Shown here in pieces: positions 16,008 through 24,081 of a DNA stretch of 56,831 nt. Location: positions 1 through 56,831 of the IMG/VR virus record IMGVR_UViG_3300009372_003836. One strand, 5' to 3'. Made by a program: the position numbers and the translations under genes. The stretch is from a virus. Under the pieces are notes generated by a model. The model did not search any database and was not told the DNA's origin. It worked only from the letters and a program-made list of their open reading frames with translations. How positions within the stretch are numbered: the stretch's first letter is position 1; the number at the start of each line of letters is the position of its first letter.

Positions 16008-16832
16008 TTATTTTATATTTCTAATGCAATTCATGCTCATTGAATGCATCGTTTTTAAAACATTAGATATTAAGTCATGTAATTGTGCCCTTTTGTTCAT
16101 CAATTGCTGAATCTTAAAGTTCATTACTGATTTTGAATGTTCCTTGTCACTACTAGCTGCTTTTTTCTTGCCGAACATTCCGCCGAATAATCCGCCGCCG
16201 AACGCAGAACCGAGTTTGGTTCCGATTGGACCGCCGATCATTCCGCCGAGCGCTCCTCCGCCGATTGAAAATGCAGATGATGCAACTGATTTGAATGCAG
16301 ATTTGATTGAACCAAAGAATCCACCCGATTTCTTTTTGGTAGATTTACCGATAGCTTCGTATTTCTTCATTTGTGCTTCAAGAGCTTTATCGCTTTCCTT
16401 CATTTGCTTGAACAAGAAAGCTGCAATTCGGTCTTCAATTGGTGCATTTGGGCCGACCAGATCGCCAAGGTCAGCTTGGCCACTCCCTTGTTGATTCATT
16501 AATGAACCTACTTTTGAACCTGCAGCTTTCATAAGATCCATGAGTTCGCCGTCCATCTTTTGGAGTGCAGTAGCCAATGTTCCACCTGAACCTGCTGCAT
16601 ATGTGTCACTATGCAATTGTCGTGATCGCGCAATTGCATCAGATGGTTTAGTTAGAAACTTTGCAGTCGGCATTCCTGAGAATAGATCTTTCCAGTTTTG
16701 AACTGCGCCTGAGATGTTAAAGGTTGCAAGATCAGTTTGGGCTCCGACAATATCGCCAATTGCATCTGGGTAACCAAGATTATCCATTGCTTTATTAACG
16801 CGTGTCCCAAGAGAATTAATTCCAACTACCAT
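16008..16832 (-). CDS. Glycine-rich hydrophobic protein, translocator-like
   Basis: A 274-residue protein. Residues about 140-165 (PIEDRIAAFLFKQMKESDKA) are helical. Residues about 168-225 form a long Gly/Ala/Phe-rich hydrophobic stretch (SIGGGALGGMIGGPIGTKLG), and a C-terminal helix ends NCIRNIK, sharing ISNVLK and the N-x-I-x-N-I ending with the 162-residue protein. The layout recalls proteins of type III secretion clusters, which insert into membranes or form needle parts. GGGAGG lies before the ATG. The function is unproven. Confidence 0.65.
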   Translation of the reverse strand: MVVGINSLGTRVNKAMDNLGYPDAIGDIVGAQTDLATFNISGAVQNWKDLFSGMPTAKFLTKPSDAIARSRQLHSDTYAAGSGGTLATALQKMDGELMDLMKAAGSKVGSLMNQQGSGQADLGDLVGPNAPIEDRIAAFLFKQMKESDKALEAQMKKYEAIGKSTKKKSGGFFGSIKSAFKSVASSAFSIGGGALGGMIGGPIGTKLGSAFGGGLFGGMFGKKKAASSDKEHSKSVMNFKIQQLMNKRAQLHDLISNVLKTMHSMSMNCIRNIK

Positions 16833-16947
16833 TTTGAAAACCTCCCATTAATTGTTTTCCTATCTATATTATCGGACATTTTTCGAGAGGGTTTCCTCTT
16901 TTTTTCATTTATTTTTAAAAACCTTGCTAGTGATTGACAGAGCTGCT
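16833..16947. other. Intergenic region before the secretion-like cluster
   Basis: A 115-base gap, one of the largest here. The sense strand has a TATAAT-like box (GATAATATAG, about 16870-16880) and GGGAGG before the ATG at 16832. On the plus strand a short hairpin (AGAGGGTTTCCTCT) is followed by a T-run, which looks like a terminator but faces the wrong way for these genes. Confidence 0.3.
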
Positions 16948-17430
16948 TTATTTATACTCAATTTTCACCTTGTATTTACAGAGGTTTAAAACTTTTTCGG
17001 GATTTTGATGAATGTATTTACCCTTATTGTGAACATAAAGGGCTGTTGAAATATGAACGTGTGGGCCGGTTGTATTCCCAGTCATTCCCACATAACCGAT
17101 TAATCCACCCGATTCAATAAGCTGACCTTCTGTGACAGAAAATTTGCTTAGGTGAGCATATCGTATAATCCTGGAAACACCTTGATCATCAACTGAAATA
17201 GTGTCGACAATCTTTGCTCCATCGTCTTGAATATGAACTGACTTTATCTTACCTGCCTGAATTGAATAGATTGGTGTCCCAACTTTTGCTGCAATATCAA
17301 CTCCGTCGTGGTGTGACACTAAGCCGTTCTTAATCATTTGCCTCGGGCCATAATGGGAAGAAATATACCCAGTGTTTAATTTTATTGGGCTATTACAAAT
17401 ATTTGCAGCTAAAATTAAACTTAATATCAT
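16948..17430 (-). CDS. M23 family peptidase (secreted)
   Basis: A 160-residue LytM-type zinc endopeptidase that cuts peptide cross-links in peptidoglycan. The first 10-12 residues are hydrophobic and may act as a signal peptide. Zinc-site motifs are H41xxxD45 (SHHDGVDIAAKVGTPI) and GPHVHIS with H124 and H126, in the usual order for the family. A role in tail entry or lysis is possible. A second M23 gene lies at 46521-47057. Confidence 0.88.
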   Translation of the reverse strand: MILSLILAANICNSPIKLNTGYISSHYGPRQMIKNGLVSHHDGVDIAAKVGTPIYSIQAGKIKSVHIQDDGAKIVDTISVDDQGVSRIIRYAHLSKFSVTEGQLIESGGLIGYVGMTGNTTGPHVHISTALYVHNKGKYIHQNPEKVLNLCKYKVKIEYK

Positions 17431-17517
17431 TTATTGCTTTCCCGAGGCCCTTAGAGCGATGATGAGTAATGCAACCATTGCAATTTTGAACCACTCGCTA
17501 GAAAAGAGATCATGCAT
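17431..17517 (-). CDS. 28-residue membrane peptide
   Basis: A very short reading frame, MHDLFSSEWFKIAMVALLII followed by ALRASGKQ and a stop. It starts with ATG overlapping the end of the 168-residue gene by 8 bases and ends right before the M23 gene. One transmembrane helix is predicted. The hydrophobic pattern and exact fit between genes argue that it is real, but there is no clear independent ribosome site. Confidence 0.45.
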   Translation of the reverse strand: MHDLFSSEWFKIAMVALLIIALRASGKQ

Positions 17518-18016
17518 CTTCTACTGATCCGTCGATTAATCCGTTATTGACTTTCATGCTCAGCATGTCATATAGTTTTGTCGGCGACATCTTGATATAG
17601 TTAAATGAATAAACATCAGACACTGTGAGCAGCGTCGCAATCCATTGACTGCAGTACCATTTTCTCTCATGTTTGATGAACCAAGGCGAAGCATATGACA
17701 TCACCATCCCGAACCAGTCGTATTTATGCCCGTATGTGCTATTGAAAAACGAAATGATCTTTATGATCTGGATCTTGTCGACCATTATGTCGATGAAATC
17801 CCAATCATCATCGGGTAGTTCTTGTCGCTTCATCCTGATTCTTGGCGGTGAATCTTCTGGTGAAATACCAATACAGTCGCCTGACGGCATCACTAATTCA
17901 CAGTGAGTATATGTTCCGCCAGTTCGCCACTTGACAATCCACGTTCGCCAGTTCATTGGCCCTTTGTAGAACGCGATCCTAATCTTTTTGTTCTTTATCC
18001 CAAGGGAAAGTTCCAA
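17510..18016 (-). CDS. Permuted NlpC/P60-like cysteine peptidase
   Basis: A 168-residue protein. The pattern is that of permuted NlpC/P60 (YiiX-type) enzymes: a basic N-terminal strand region, THCELV near residue 37 (likely catalytic His and a Glu), and a later Cys in KWYCSQW near residue 119. Such enzymes act on peptidoglycan peptides or amide bonds. The start is uncertain: TTG at 18016 is the longest in-frame choice but has a weak ribosome site. Confidence 0.7.
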   Translation of the reverse strand: MELSLGIKNKKIRIAFYKGPMNWRTWIVKWRTGGTYTHCELVMPSGDCIGISPEDSPPRIRMKRQELPDDDWDFIDIMVDKIQIIKIISFFNSTYGHKYDWFGMVMSYASPWFIKHERKWYCSQWIATLLTVSDVYSFNYIKMSPTKLYDMLSMKVNNGLIDGSVEDA

Positions 18017-18025
18017 TCTAAGTTG

Positions 18026-18337
18026 CTATGCCTTCTGTGCATGCTGGTGCTCGATCCATGCTAGCTCAATCTGCGCATACCGAGGATCAGCGGCAGATCT
18101 CTCTATGGGGTTCTCGTCGGTTTCAAGTGAATGAATAAGCTCTTCAAGAGACATTGTATCACTTGCGGTGCTCAATATCGTAGTGGCTGCATCATACTCT
18201 CGTCGCATGCTATCTGGTAGGGGTTTATAGTTTACCTTCCTTGATCTTCTTAGGAATGAAAGTGGGTCGAAAGAGTCGCCTGTATCAGCAATTGCTTCTT
18301 TAATTAAGCATCTTAGCTCAGCGAGAGTTATTTTCAT
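18026..18337 (-). CDS. Leader-bearing small protein
   Basis: A 103-residue protein, function unknown. The N terminus MKITLAELRCLIKEAI is a clear shared leader with the site LIKE before Ala. The remainder is helical, with a basic patch (RRSRKVNYK) and an acidic C-terminal half. An ATATTTAA variant box lies 25 bases upstream and overlaps the epimerase stop codon. Confidence 0.75.
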   Translation of the reverse strand: MKITLAELRCLIKEAIADTGDSFDPLSFLRRSRKVNYKPLPDSMRREYDAATTILSTASDTMSLEELIHSLETDENPIERSAADPRYAQIELAWIEHQHAQKA

Positions 18338-18361
18338 ATCATTATCCTCGTGTCGGTATGA

Positions 18362-18369
18362 TTAAATAT
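18362..18369 (-). promoter_or_regulatory. ATATTTAA variant box upstream of leader gene
   Basis: Sense ATATTTAA, 25 bases before the ATG at 18337; its TAA is also the stop codon of the epimerase gene. A one-base variant of the ATATTTAT element. Confidence 0.3.
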
Positions 18370-19291
18370 CCCACCACTCTAGCGTTTTCTGGAACCCGGG
18401 CCAAAATTTTACCAGCGGCTTGTATCCAAATACTCGTTCTGTCTCTGAGATATCTGCCTGGGTGTGCATAACGTCGCCGGGGCGGGGTGGTGCATGATTG
18501 ATATCCAGATCTCCGAATCTCTCTTTTAGTGCCTCGAGGATTTCGTTATTTGTCGTTCGATCTCCGCATGCAACATTGAATGATTCTCCTCTTAAAGACT
18601 CGGCGTGATTTGCAGCCCGAATGTTCATGTCAACTACATTGTCAACATAGCACATGTCACGTGATTGCTCGCCAGTTCCGTCAGATCGAAGGGGCGTTCC
18701 GTGCTTGATTGCATGACACCAAGCAGATATAGCTGTTGAATACGGCGAGTCACCATATTGATTTGGGCCGAAGACATTAAAGTATCTCAGACACACAGAG
18801 TCAAAATCATGAAGGTTGCCGAACATTCGAAGTAGATCTTCGATTGACGACTTGTGCCATGCATATGGCGACTTGGGATCTCGCGGGTGATCAGTCGGTG
18901 TAGGCATGATCTCGGCGCCGCCGTAGACTGACGATGACGATGAGAACACGAACCTGTCAATAGTTCCTCGACATGCTTCCATTAACTTGACTGTCTTTGC
19001 GATATTTGTCAGAGTTGTCTCTGATGGGTGCTCAACTGAGTAGCTTACTCGTGGGATTGCGGCGACATGAAACACAACATCGTAGTCGCCCCTTTCTATC
19101 TCAGCTATTGCTTGCGCTCCTGCAAAGTCATCGACAATGAGTCGGAGGCCCTTACAACCCTCAACTAACTCAAGATGCCCAGAGCTGAGGTCGTCGACAC
19201 CCGTGACACTCCAGCCTTCTTCAAGCAGCTTTCGAACCAAGTTTGAGCCGATGAATCCTGCTGCGCCTGTTACTAATGCTTTTCTACTCAT
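18362..19291 (-). CDS. NAD-dependent sugar epimerase/dehydratase
   Basis: A 309-residue short-chain dehydrogenase of the UDP-glucose-4-epimerase type. The N-terminal Rossmann motif is TGAAGFIGSNL, then DDLSSG after strand 2. The catalytic set is SSSSVYGG (Ser) and YAWHK (Tyr-x-x-x-Lys). The C-terminal substrate domain includes RYFNVFGPNQ. It probably modifies a nucleotide-linked sugar for surface or DNA glycosylation; the substrate is unknown. It overlaps the cytidylyltransferase by 4 bases. Confidence 0.9.
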   Translation of the reverse strand: MSRKALVTGAAGFIGSNLVRKLLEEGWSVTGVDDLSSGHLELVEGCKGLRLIVDDFAGAQAIAEIERGDYDVVFHVAAIPRVSYSVEHPSETTLTNIAKTVKLMEACRGTIDRFVFSSSSSVYGGAEIMPTPTDHPRDPKSPYAWHKSSIEDLLRMFGNLHDFDSVCLRYFNVFGPNQYGDSPYSTAISAWCHAIKHGTPLRSDGTGEQSRDMCYVDNVVDMNIRAANHAESLRGESFNVACGDRTTNNEILEALKERFGDLDINHAPPRPGDVMHTQADISETERVFGYKPLVKFWPGFQKTLEWWDI

Positions 19292-19734
19292 AGACGCCCC
19301 ATTAATCTTTCCATTTTGTCTAGCTCTACTCGGTAAATTCTACTTCTTAATTCTGATGTTGACCAGTCATGATCACGATTGTGCCAGTGAATCGGAATTT
19401 CAAGATCATGCCCAGTAAACTCTTTGTCTTTCCAGTCGGTTCCCAAAATTCTGACTTCTGGATTTAAATCCTTGATTAGCTCATAAAGCTCTGCTTCAGT
19501 CTCATACTTGGCAACCTCATCGACGTACTTAATAGAGCGAATCATAAGCTCTCTTTCGCGGAATGTCTGGATTGGCTTGTTTTTGTCCTTGCGGTCAATC
19601 GTTGGATCAGTTTGTAACCCGACAATCAAATAGTCACATACATTCTTGCAATCCTTGAGCATTACAACGTGCCCTGGATGCAATAGGTCGAAACTGCTGC
19701 ATGTGAATCCTACTTTGAGCTTGTTTTTTACCAC
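19288..19734 (-). CDS. Cytidylyltransferase-like protein (TagD/RfaE type)
   Basis: A 148-residue nucleotidyltransferase. The HxGH motif is HPGH (DLLHPGHVVML, near residues 18-22) and the C-terminal motif is WSTSELR. These fit glycerol-3-phosphate cytidylyltransferase or the heptose-type (RfaE domain 2) enzymes that join CTP to an alcohol phosphate. Coupled to the sugar epimerase, so the pair may make an activated sugar or polyol. Starts at GTG. Confidence 0.88.
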   Translation of the reverse strand: MVKNKLKVGFTCSSFDLLHPGHVVMLKDCKNVCDYLIVGLQTDPTIDRKDKNKPIQTFRERELMIRSIKYVDEVAKYETEAELYELIKDLNPEVRILGTDWKDKEFTGHDLEIPIHWHNRDHDWSTSELRSRIYRVELDKMERLMGRL

Positions 19735-20147
19735 GGGCTCTCATTCCAATTTTTAAACTTATCTTTTCCGCCTCGAGATTTCCAGTCTGAGTCGATTGTC
19801 AATCTTGATGATATTCCACCTCGAGGATTAAAATCTATCATTACTCTTAATCTTTCTGGCTTGTATACTTTCATGAGATCATCATAAATTACATTAATTA
19901 TTCTTTCATATGAAAAGAGCTTTTCACGGAATTGATAAAAATATAGCTTTAAAGATTTGAGTTCAACTACATGATCTTGCGGATACATAATTAAATACAC
20001 AGACGCAAAATCTGGCTTATTTTTTCCACCCATGAACGTAACTTCGGGAGCTTTGATTTTTACTTCGTATGAGTCTGGTGTTGGGTTTTTAATTGATTTG
20101 AGTATTGATGAATCCGACCAGATTTTTTTCTTTGTTTTTTGTGTCAA
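19728..20147 (-). CDS. QueF-like protein lacking the catalytic cysteine
   Basis: A 139-residue T-fold protein. ELKSLKLY (residues 62-69), PDFASVYLI and FNPRGGIS align well with NADPH-dependent 7-cyano-7-deazaguanine (preQ0) reductase QueF. The nucleophilic Cys region of QueF (LCPKTGQPDFA in Bacillus) is here MGGKNKPDFA, so the Cys is replaced by Gly, and the His of the HE pair is Tyr (SYER, residues 79-82). It may bind preQ0 or a related base, or do another reaction, rather than reduce the nitrile. Starts at TTG after GAGGA. Confidence 0.85.
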   Translation of the reverse strand: MTQKTKKKIWSDSSILKSIKNPTPDSYEVKIKAPEVTFMGGKNKPDFASVYLIMYPQDHVVELKSLKLYFYQFREKLFSYERIINVIYDDLMKVYKPERLRVMIDFNPRGGISSRLTIDSDWKSRGGKDKFKNWNESPW

Positions 20148-20368
20148 TCTTTGTCCTCTAATAGTTCTATTTTATATTCTGTAAAAGACGCAGAGTCATA
20201 TGCATATTGTGCTTGGGCTAGTGCTGCTTTTAGATCAGCTGACCAGCAATCATTATTAATACACTCAACAATCTTGTCTATATTTATGACAAGCTGTGAT
20301 CTATGTCTTCCTCGCTCTAGTTTATACCACTTGAGCTCATCAATGTTAATATGCTTTCCGTTGATCAT
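20144..20368 (-). CDS. Small acidic protein of unknown function
   Basis: A 74-residue protein, mostly helical (LKAALAQAQYAYDSASFTEY). No motif recognised. It overlaps the TTG of the QueF-like gene by 4 bases and sits between it and the kinase fusion, so it is probably part of the same operon. Confidence 0.65.
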   Translation of the reverse strand: MINGKHINIDELKWYKLERGRHRSQLVINIDKIVECINNDCWSADLKAALAQAQYAYDSASFTEYKIELLEDKD

Positions 20369-20380
20369 AGTGTGTTCTAC

Positions 20381-21289
20381 CTATATTACGTGTGCACTGT
20401 TTATGTTAAATCGGAATCGGAATCGATAGTCATCTGTGTTCAATCTGAGTATTTTGGCGGCCTCTCTGCCTAGGTAATGAATGAGCTGAATGTCAGTTGC
20501 AGTTTTTCTTTGGGTATCTGACGACCTGAATACTGAGTGCACATCCATTAATCCATCTCTGACTAGCACCTGAATAAATGATATGCAGTCGTCACCTGCG
20601 AATACGAACCTTCGGGATGTTTTGGTTTCCTTGCGCATATATGAGTTTAATCCTGCTAGTTCATCCTCAATTTTTCCTATGAGCTTACCGCGGATTTTGG
20701 CGTAATATACTTCTTCGCCGGGCGTGAACTCAATATTGTCATTGACTCCTTCGAATGTCCCGTCGTCGTAGAAGTGAAACTGCATTGTGGTGCATTCACG
20801 ATTGGGTGAGAACTTTGCAAACTCATTTACCAGCTTTCCGATCTGCCTGGGTGTTCTTGCTTCCCACTCACAAAGATTTTCAATGACTTTTGATGCTTGC
20901 TCTTCAGCAGTCCCGGAAGTGAATGCATGAACGTTTGGCAACATGCAAACCTTTTCAAACTCTTTAGCAAACCTATGGTGAAGATCGACTAATGAATCAG
21001 CATCTTGAAACTCGTCGCCGCGATCCAGAAATCTATCATGAATGACGCCGAGATCTGGCAGTAGTAACACGAGGTGATTGTTCAGGTTTGAAAGCTCTAA
21101 ACTTAGATTCTGGCGGAGATAGAAGTCATCTCGGTCATACTGGTTTGCATACACACACATTGATAACGTTGATCTGTCATCGATGTTCCATTTGAACTTT
21201 GATTTCTCATGAATTGACCTATATAATGATGACTTACCAGAAAGGTCTGGGCCTTCGATGAAGATCTTGTTTATCGGAAACTTAATCAT
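20381..21289 (-). CDS. P-loop kinase fused to a thymidylate-synthase-like domain
   Basis: A 302-residue two-part protein. Residues 1-150 are a P-loop kinase of thymidylate/deoxynucleotide kinase type, with GPDLSGKSS (13-21) and HDRFLDRGDEF (about 84-94). Residues about 190-302 recall the C-terminal part of thymidylate synthases and dNMP hydroxymethylases: FRSSD (residues 254-258, the phosphate-binding RSxD) and FNINSAHV near the end. No catalytic Cys motif is obvious. It could make or phosphorylate a modified pyrimidine nucleotide. The domain split is my reading of motifs. Confidence 0.78.
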   Translation of the reverse strand: MIKFPINKIFIEGPDLSGKSSLYRSIHEKSKFKWNIDDRSTLSMCVYANQYDRDDFYLRQNLSLELSNLNNHLVLLLPDLGVIHDRFLDRGDEFQDADSLVDLHHRFAKEFEKVCMLPNVHAFTSGTAEEQASKVIENLCEWEARTPRQIGKLVNEFAKFSPNRECTTMQFHFYDDGTFEGVNDNIEFTPGEEVYYAKIRGKLIGKIEDELAGLNSYMRKETKTSRRFVFAGDDCISFIQVLVRDGLMDVHSVFRSSDTQRKTATDIQLIHYLGREAAKILRLNTDDYRFRFRFNINSAHVI

Positions 21290-21473
21290 CTATTACCTCG
21301 TAACCATCTGGGTATATACTTATCTTTTCACCATTAACAAGAATCTTATCCAGTGGATACCCACTATTGTCAACGCCCTTATTCACTATCAATACTCCTA
21401 TTTTTCCTAGATGAGTATCATCAACTGTTGATACTTTTATAATTTTTACCAAGTCACCAACTTTAATCAACAA
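21282..21473 (-). CDS. Small beta-barrel protein, KOW/SH3-like
   Basis: A 63-residue protein with the look of an SH3-like barrel (KVGDLVKIIKVSTVDD, then GKIGVLIV and a Pro-Asp-Gly turn). Starts at TTG, 6 bases after AAGGA. Overlaps the polymerase C-half stop and the kinase start by 11 and 8 bases. Function unknown. Confidence 0.7.
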   Translation of the reverse strand: MLIKVGDLVKIIKVSTVDDTHLGKIGVLIVNKGVDNSGYPLDKILVNGEKISIYPDGYEVIDD

Positions 21474-24081
21474 GAGGTATCCTTCTCATTTTCCATGCTG
21501 CAGTAGATGCTCCCCAATTCGGATCGACGTCAACTTCCATCAACCAATAAGAGAATGAAGGGGGTTCATAATAAACCTTCTGCCCTCTTTCTTCGCCCCA
21601 ATCAAAGAACTTACCCCAAACCCTGAGCCAGCAATTTCGGTTTTGCTCATCGATCATTCTGAGACGATAGAAATCTTTTCCCTTTTTCGTCTTCTTCTTT
21701 TGAACCTCGGCGATGCAACCCCATGCCACAGCCTTTTGGCCGCCCTCAATTTCACATACTGACGGCATATCAGTCCTCGTGATTCTATCCATTACTTCAG
21801 ACGGAAATACAAGCTCGTTATTGATTGCTGACGTGATCTCTTGATATAGCCGAATCTTTTCATCTCTTGCCCAGTCTTCGATATCTTCATAATCCTTGAT
21901 TGCTTCTTTGAGATCGAAATATTGATCAAGCCTATCTAAGATTTTATCTCTTTTTACAGTGTTCTCTTCTAGGCGGGTGAAGCATCTGTCGACTTGCAGC
22001 TGTCGTCGAGGCTGATTGTGCTCGTATACCCTAAGCTCAGATGAAAGATTGTCAATATAGTTCCAATCCATGACATTTGAATCTTCAACAACTGCCTTCA
22101 TTTTTAATGCAGTGTCTTCATTCTTGTATTTTTCGAATACCTTGATAATCTTTTTGACCTCCTCATAATTTTTTTCAGCGAGGACAGGAAGCTTATCCAA
22201 CCACTTTTGTTTTCCATCATTTGCTTTTTTGATTTTATCGTAATTGTCCACAATCAAGTGATAAAGCTGTCGGTGATTTTCAATATCTCCGCTTTCAAGC
22301 TCGTCAAGTGATGAGAATGCCTCAATTTGACATAGCGCTCCGAAGGTTGTCTTATTTGCCTTTGAGAATCGCCATTCACCGCGCTTATTAAAGAACAGAT
22401 CTTTGACTGACGCATAGGGTCTATGCTTAATCAGTTCTGCCATCGCCGTCTTTCCCAAACCTTTGATGGAGGTTAGCGGCGGAATGAATGCGTTCTTTTC
22501 ATAGTTAAATTCCCACTCAATGCCCGAGTAGTTGATGTCTGACTGTTCGAACTTGAAGTCAAGAACCTTTGCCTCGCGGATTGCTTTTGACAGATTTTTC
22601 GGGCTTCCATTTTCAGATTGAAGAACAGCTGCAATCCACTCATTGGGGTGATAAGTAAAGAGCCATGCTGCGTAGTAACTGTCAATTGCGTAAGAGATAG
22701 CATGTGATTTATTAAACCCATACAGGCTGAAGAACTCGATCTTGTCGAAGAGTGCATGTGTGATTTTCGGATCTAGATCATGTAATCTCTCAGCACCTTC
22801 AACAAACTTCTTGCGCAATGCATCACGTTCTGAACCTTTTTTGCCGATTGTGTCAAGCGACTTCTTCACCAGCGTCTTACGCATTTTATCAGATTCGCCG
22901 GGCGTAAATCCTGCTAGTTCCACTGCCAAAGTCATGAACTGCTCTTGAAACGTGATGAATCCACAAGTTGCACCGAGGATCTTCTCAATCACTGGGTGGT
23001 CATACACGATATTGTCTCGGTCGTTCTTTGCTGCGACATAATCAATATGAACATTTGCCTTCAGTGGGCCCGGTCGATAAATTGCTGTGATTGCACCGAG
23101 CTCCTCAATGTTTTCAGGCTTAGCTTGCATACAGAAGTTTCGAGCTCCTTGCGCAGTAAACTGAAAGATGCCTGGGGCAAAGTTCTTTTGGTGATATACA
23201 TTCTCCCATACCCTTGGATCATCTTGCTTAATAGTACGACAATTCAAGTTTTTATCAAAGAATTCCTTGATATCCATAAACGATGGATTCTTTTGCCCGT
23301 CTTTAATGAGGATTCTTCGGATACAATTTTCCACATCTTTCATCAGTGTGAGTCCGAGGAAATCAAACTTAATGAACCCATTATCTTCGAGGTTTCTGAA
23401 GTTCATTCCCTCAGTCCACGGAGTTTGCAAGTCACCTCGAACTGAGATTAGTGGGATTGTCTTCTCAAGCTCACGTGCATCTGCAATAAGAACACCGCCT
23501 GCATGACGGCCAATTGATTTTTGCTCCATAAACAACGTGCTCACATGATCTTCTACATGCGGATATTTCGTCATGAAAGCAAGATATTTCTCTGAATACT
23601 TCATGCAATCCTCGTGGGTCAAAACGAATACCGACTTCTCAGTATTAGCATCTCGAGCATGAGGCTCTACGTCAGCTTGTAATGGTCCTGTGACGATATT
23701 TACCTCTTGAAAAGGAACATCATAGAACTTAGCAACATCCTTGACAATTGACTTTAGCTTGAGTGTATTAAAGTTGCTTACGGGAATAACAGCATCATTA
23801 CCAAACAGCTCTCGGGCGGCATCAATGAGTGCATCTCGATCTCCTGCATCCGAGTCGATATCCGGCCACGATGTCCTGTGTCTGCCGAGGAATCGACTCC
23901 AAAGTAGACCGTATGGAATCGGGTCAATCTGCGTGATTCCTAGCAAGTAATTGACTAAACTGCCGGCGCCTGAATTGTGAACTGCTTTTCCTTCAACGTT
24001 ATACGTGTGTGAATTTTCAACACATAGGTCAATTACTTTTCCATCATACGGAACAAGCTTTTTAGAGATTAATTTTGTCAT
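21463..24081 (-). CDS. dnaE: DNA polymerase III alpha, C-terminal half with C-intein
   Basis: An 872-residue product. Residues 1-36 are a C-intein (DGKVIDLCVENSHTYNVEGK, ending VHN). The extein starts SGAGSLVNYLLGI, the conserved DnaE GRGSxAGSLV motif. Two catalytic carboxylates are in WPDIDSDAGDRD (D-x-D). Family landmarks QEQFM and GFNKSHA follow, then an OB-fold-like C-terminal part. It needs trans-splicing with the N half (25071-26636) to form a replicative polymerase of the bacterial type, unusual for a T4-like phage. It overlaps the endonuclease gene by 20 bases. Confidence 0.93.
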   Translation of the reverse strand: MTKLISKKLVPYDGKVIDLCVENSHTYNVEGKAVHNSGAGSLVNYLLGITQIDPIPYGLLWSRFLGRHRTSWPDIDSDAGDRDALIDAARELFGNDAVIPVSNFNTLKLKSIVKDVAKFYDVPFQEVNIVTGPLQADVEPHARDANTEKSVFVLTHEDCMKYSEKYLAFMTKYPHVEDHVSTLFMEQKSIGRHAGGVLIADARELEKTIPLISVRGDLQTPWTEGMNFRNLEDNGFIKFDFLGLTLMKDVENCIRRILIKDGQKNPSFMDIKEFFDKNLNCRTIKQDDPRVWENVYHQKNFAPGIFQFTAQGARNFCMQAKPENIEELGAITAIYRPGPLKANVHIDYVAAKNDRDNIVYDHPVIEKILGATCGFITFQEQFMTLAVELAGFTPGESDKMRKTLVKKSLDTIGKKGSERDALRKKFVEGAERLHDLDPKITHALFDKIEFFSLYGFNKSHAISYAIDSYYAAWLFTYHPNEWIAAVLQSENGSPKNLSKAIREAKVLDFKFEQSDINYSGIEWEFNYEKNAFIPPLTSIKGLGKTAMAELIKHRPYASVKDLFFNKRGEWRFSKANKTTFGALCQIEAFSSLDELESGDIENHRQLYHLIVDNYDKIKKANDGKQKWLDKLPVLAEKNYEEVKKIIKVFEKYKNEDTALKMKAVVEDSNVMDWNYIDNLSSELRVYEHNQPRRQLQVDRCFTRLEENTVKRDKILDRLDQYFDLKEAIKDYEDIEDWARDEKIRLYQEITSAINNELVFPSEVMDRITRTDMPSVCEIEGGQKAVAWGCIAEVQKKKTKKGKDFYRLRMIDEQNRNCWLRVWGKFFDWGEERGQKVYYEPPSFSYWLMEVDVDPNWGASTAAWKMRRIPLVD

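Noticed and set aside
16883-16905. Hairpin followed by a T-run
   Set aside because: It would terminate a plus-strand transcript, and there is no plus-strand gene. On the sense strand there is no T-run.
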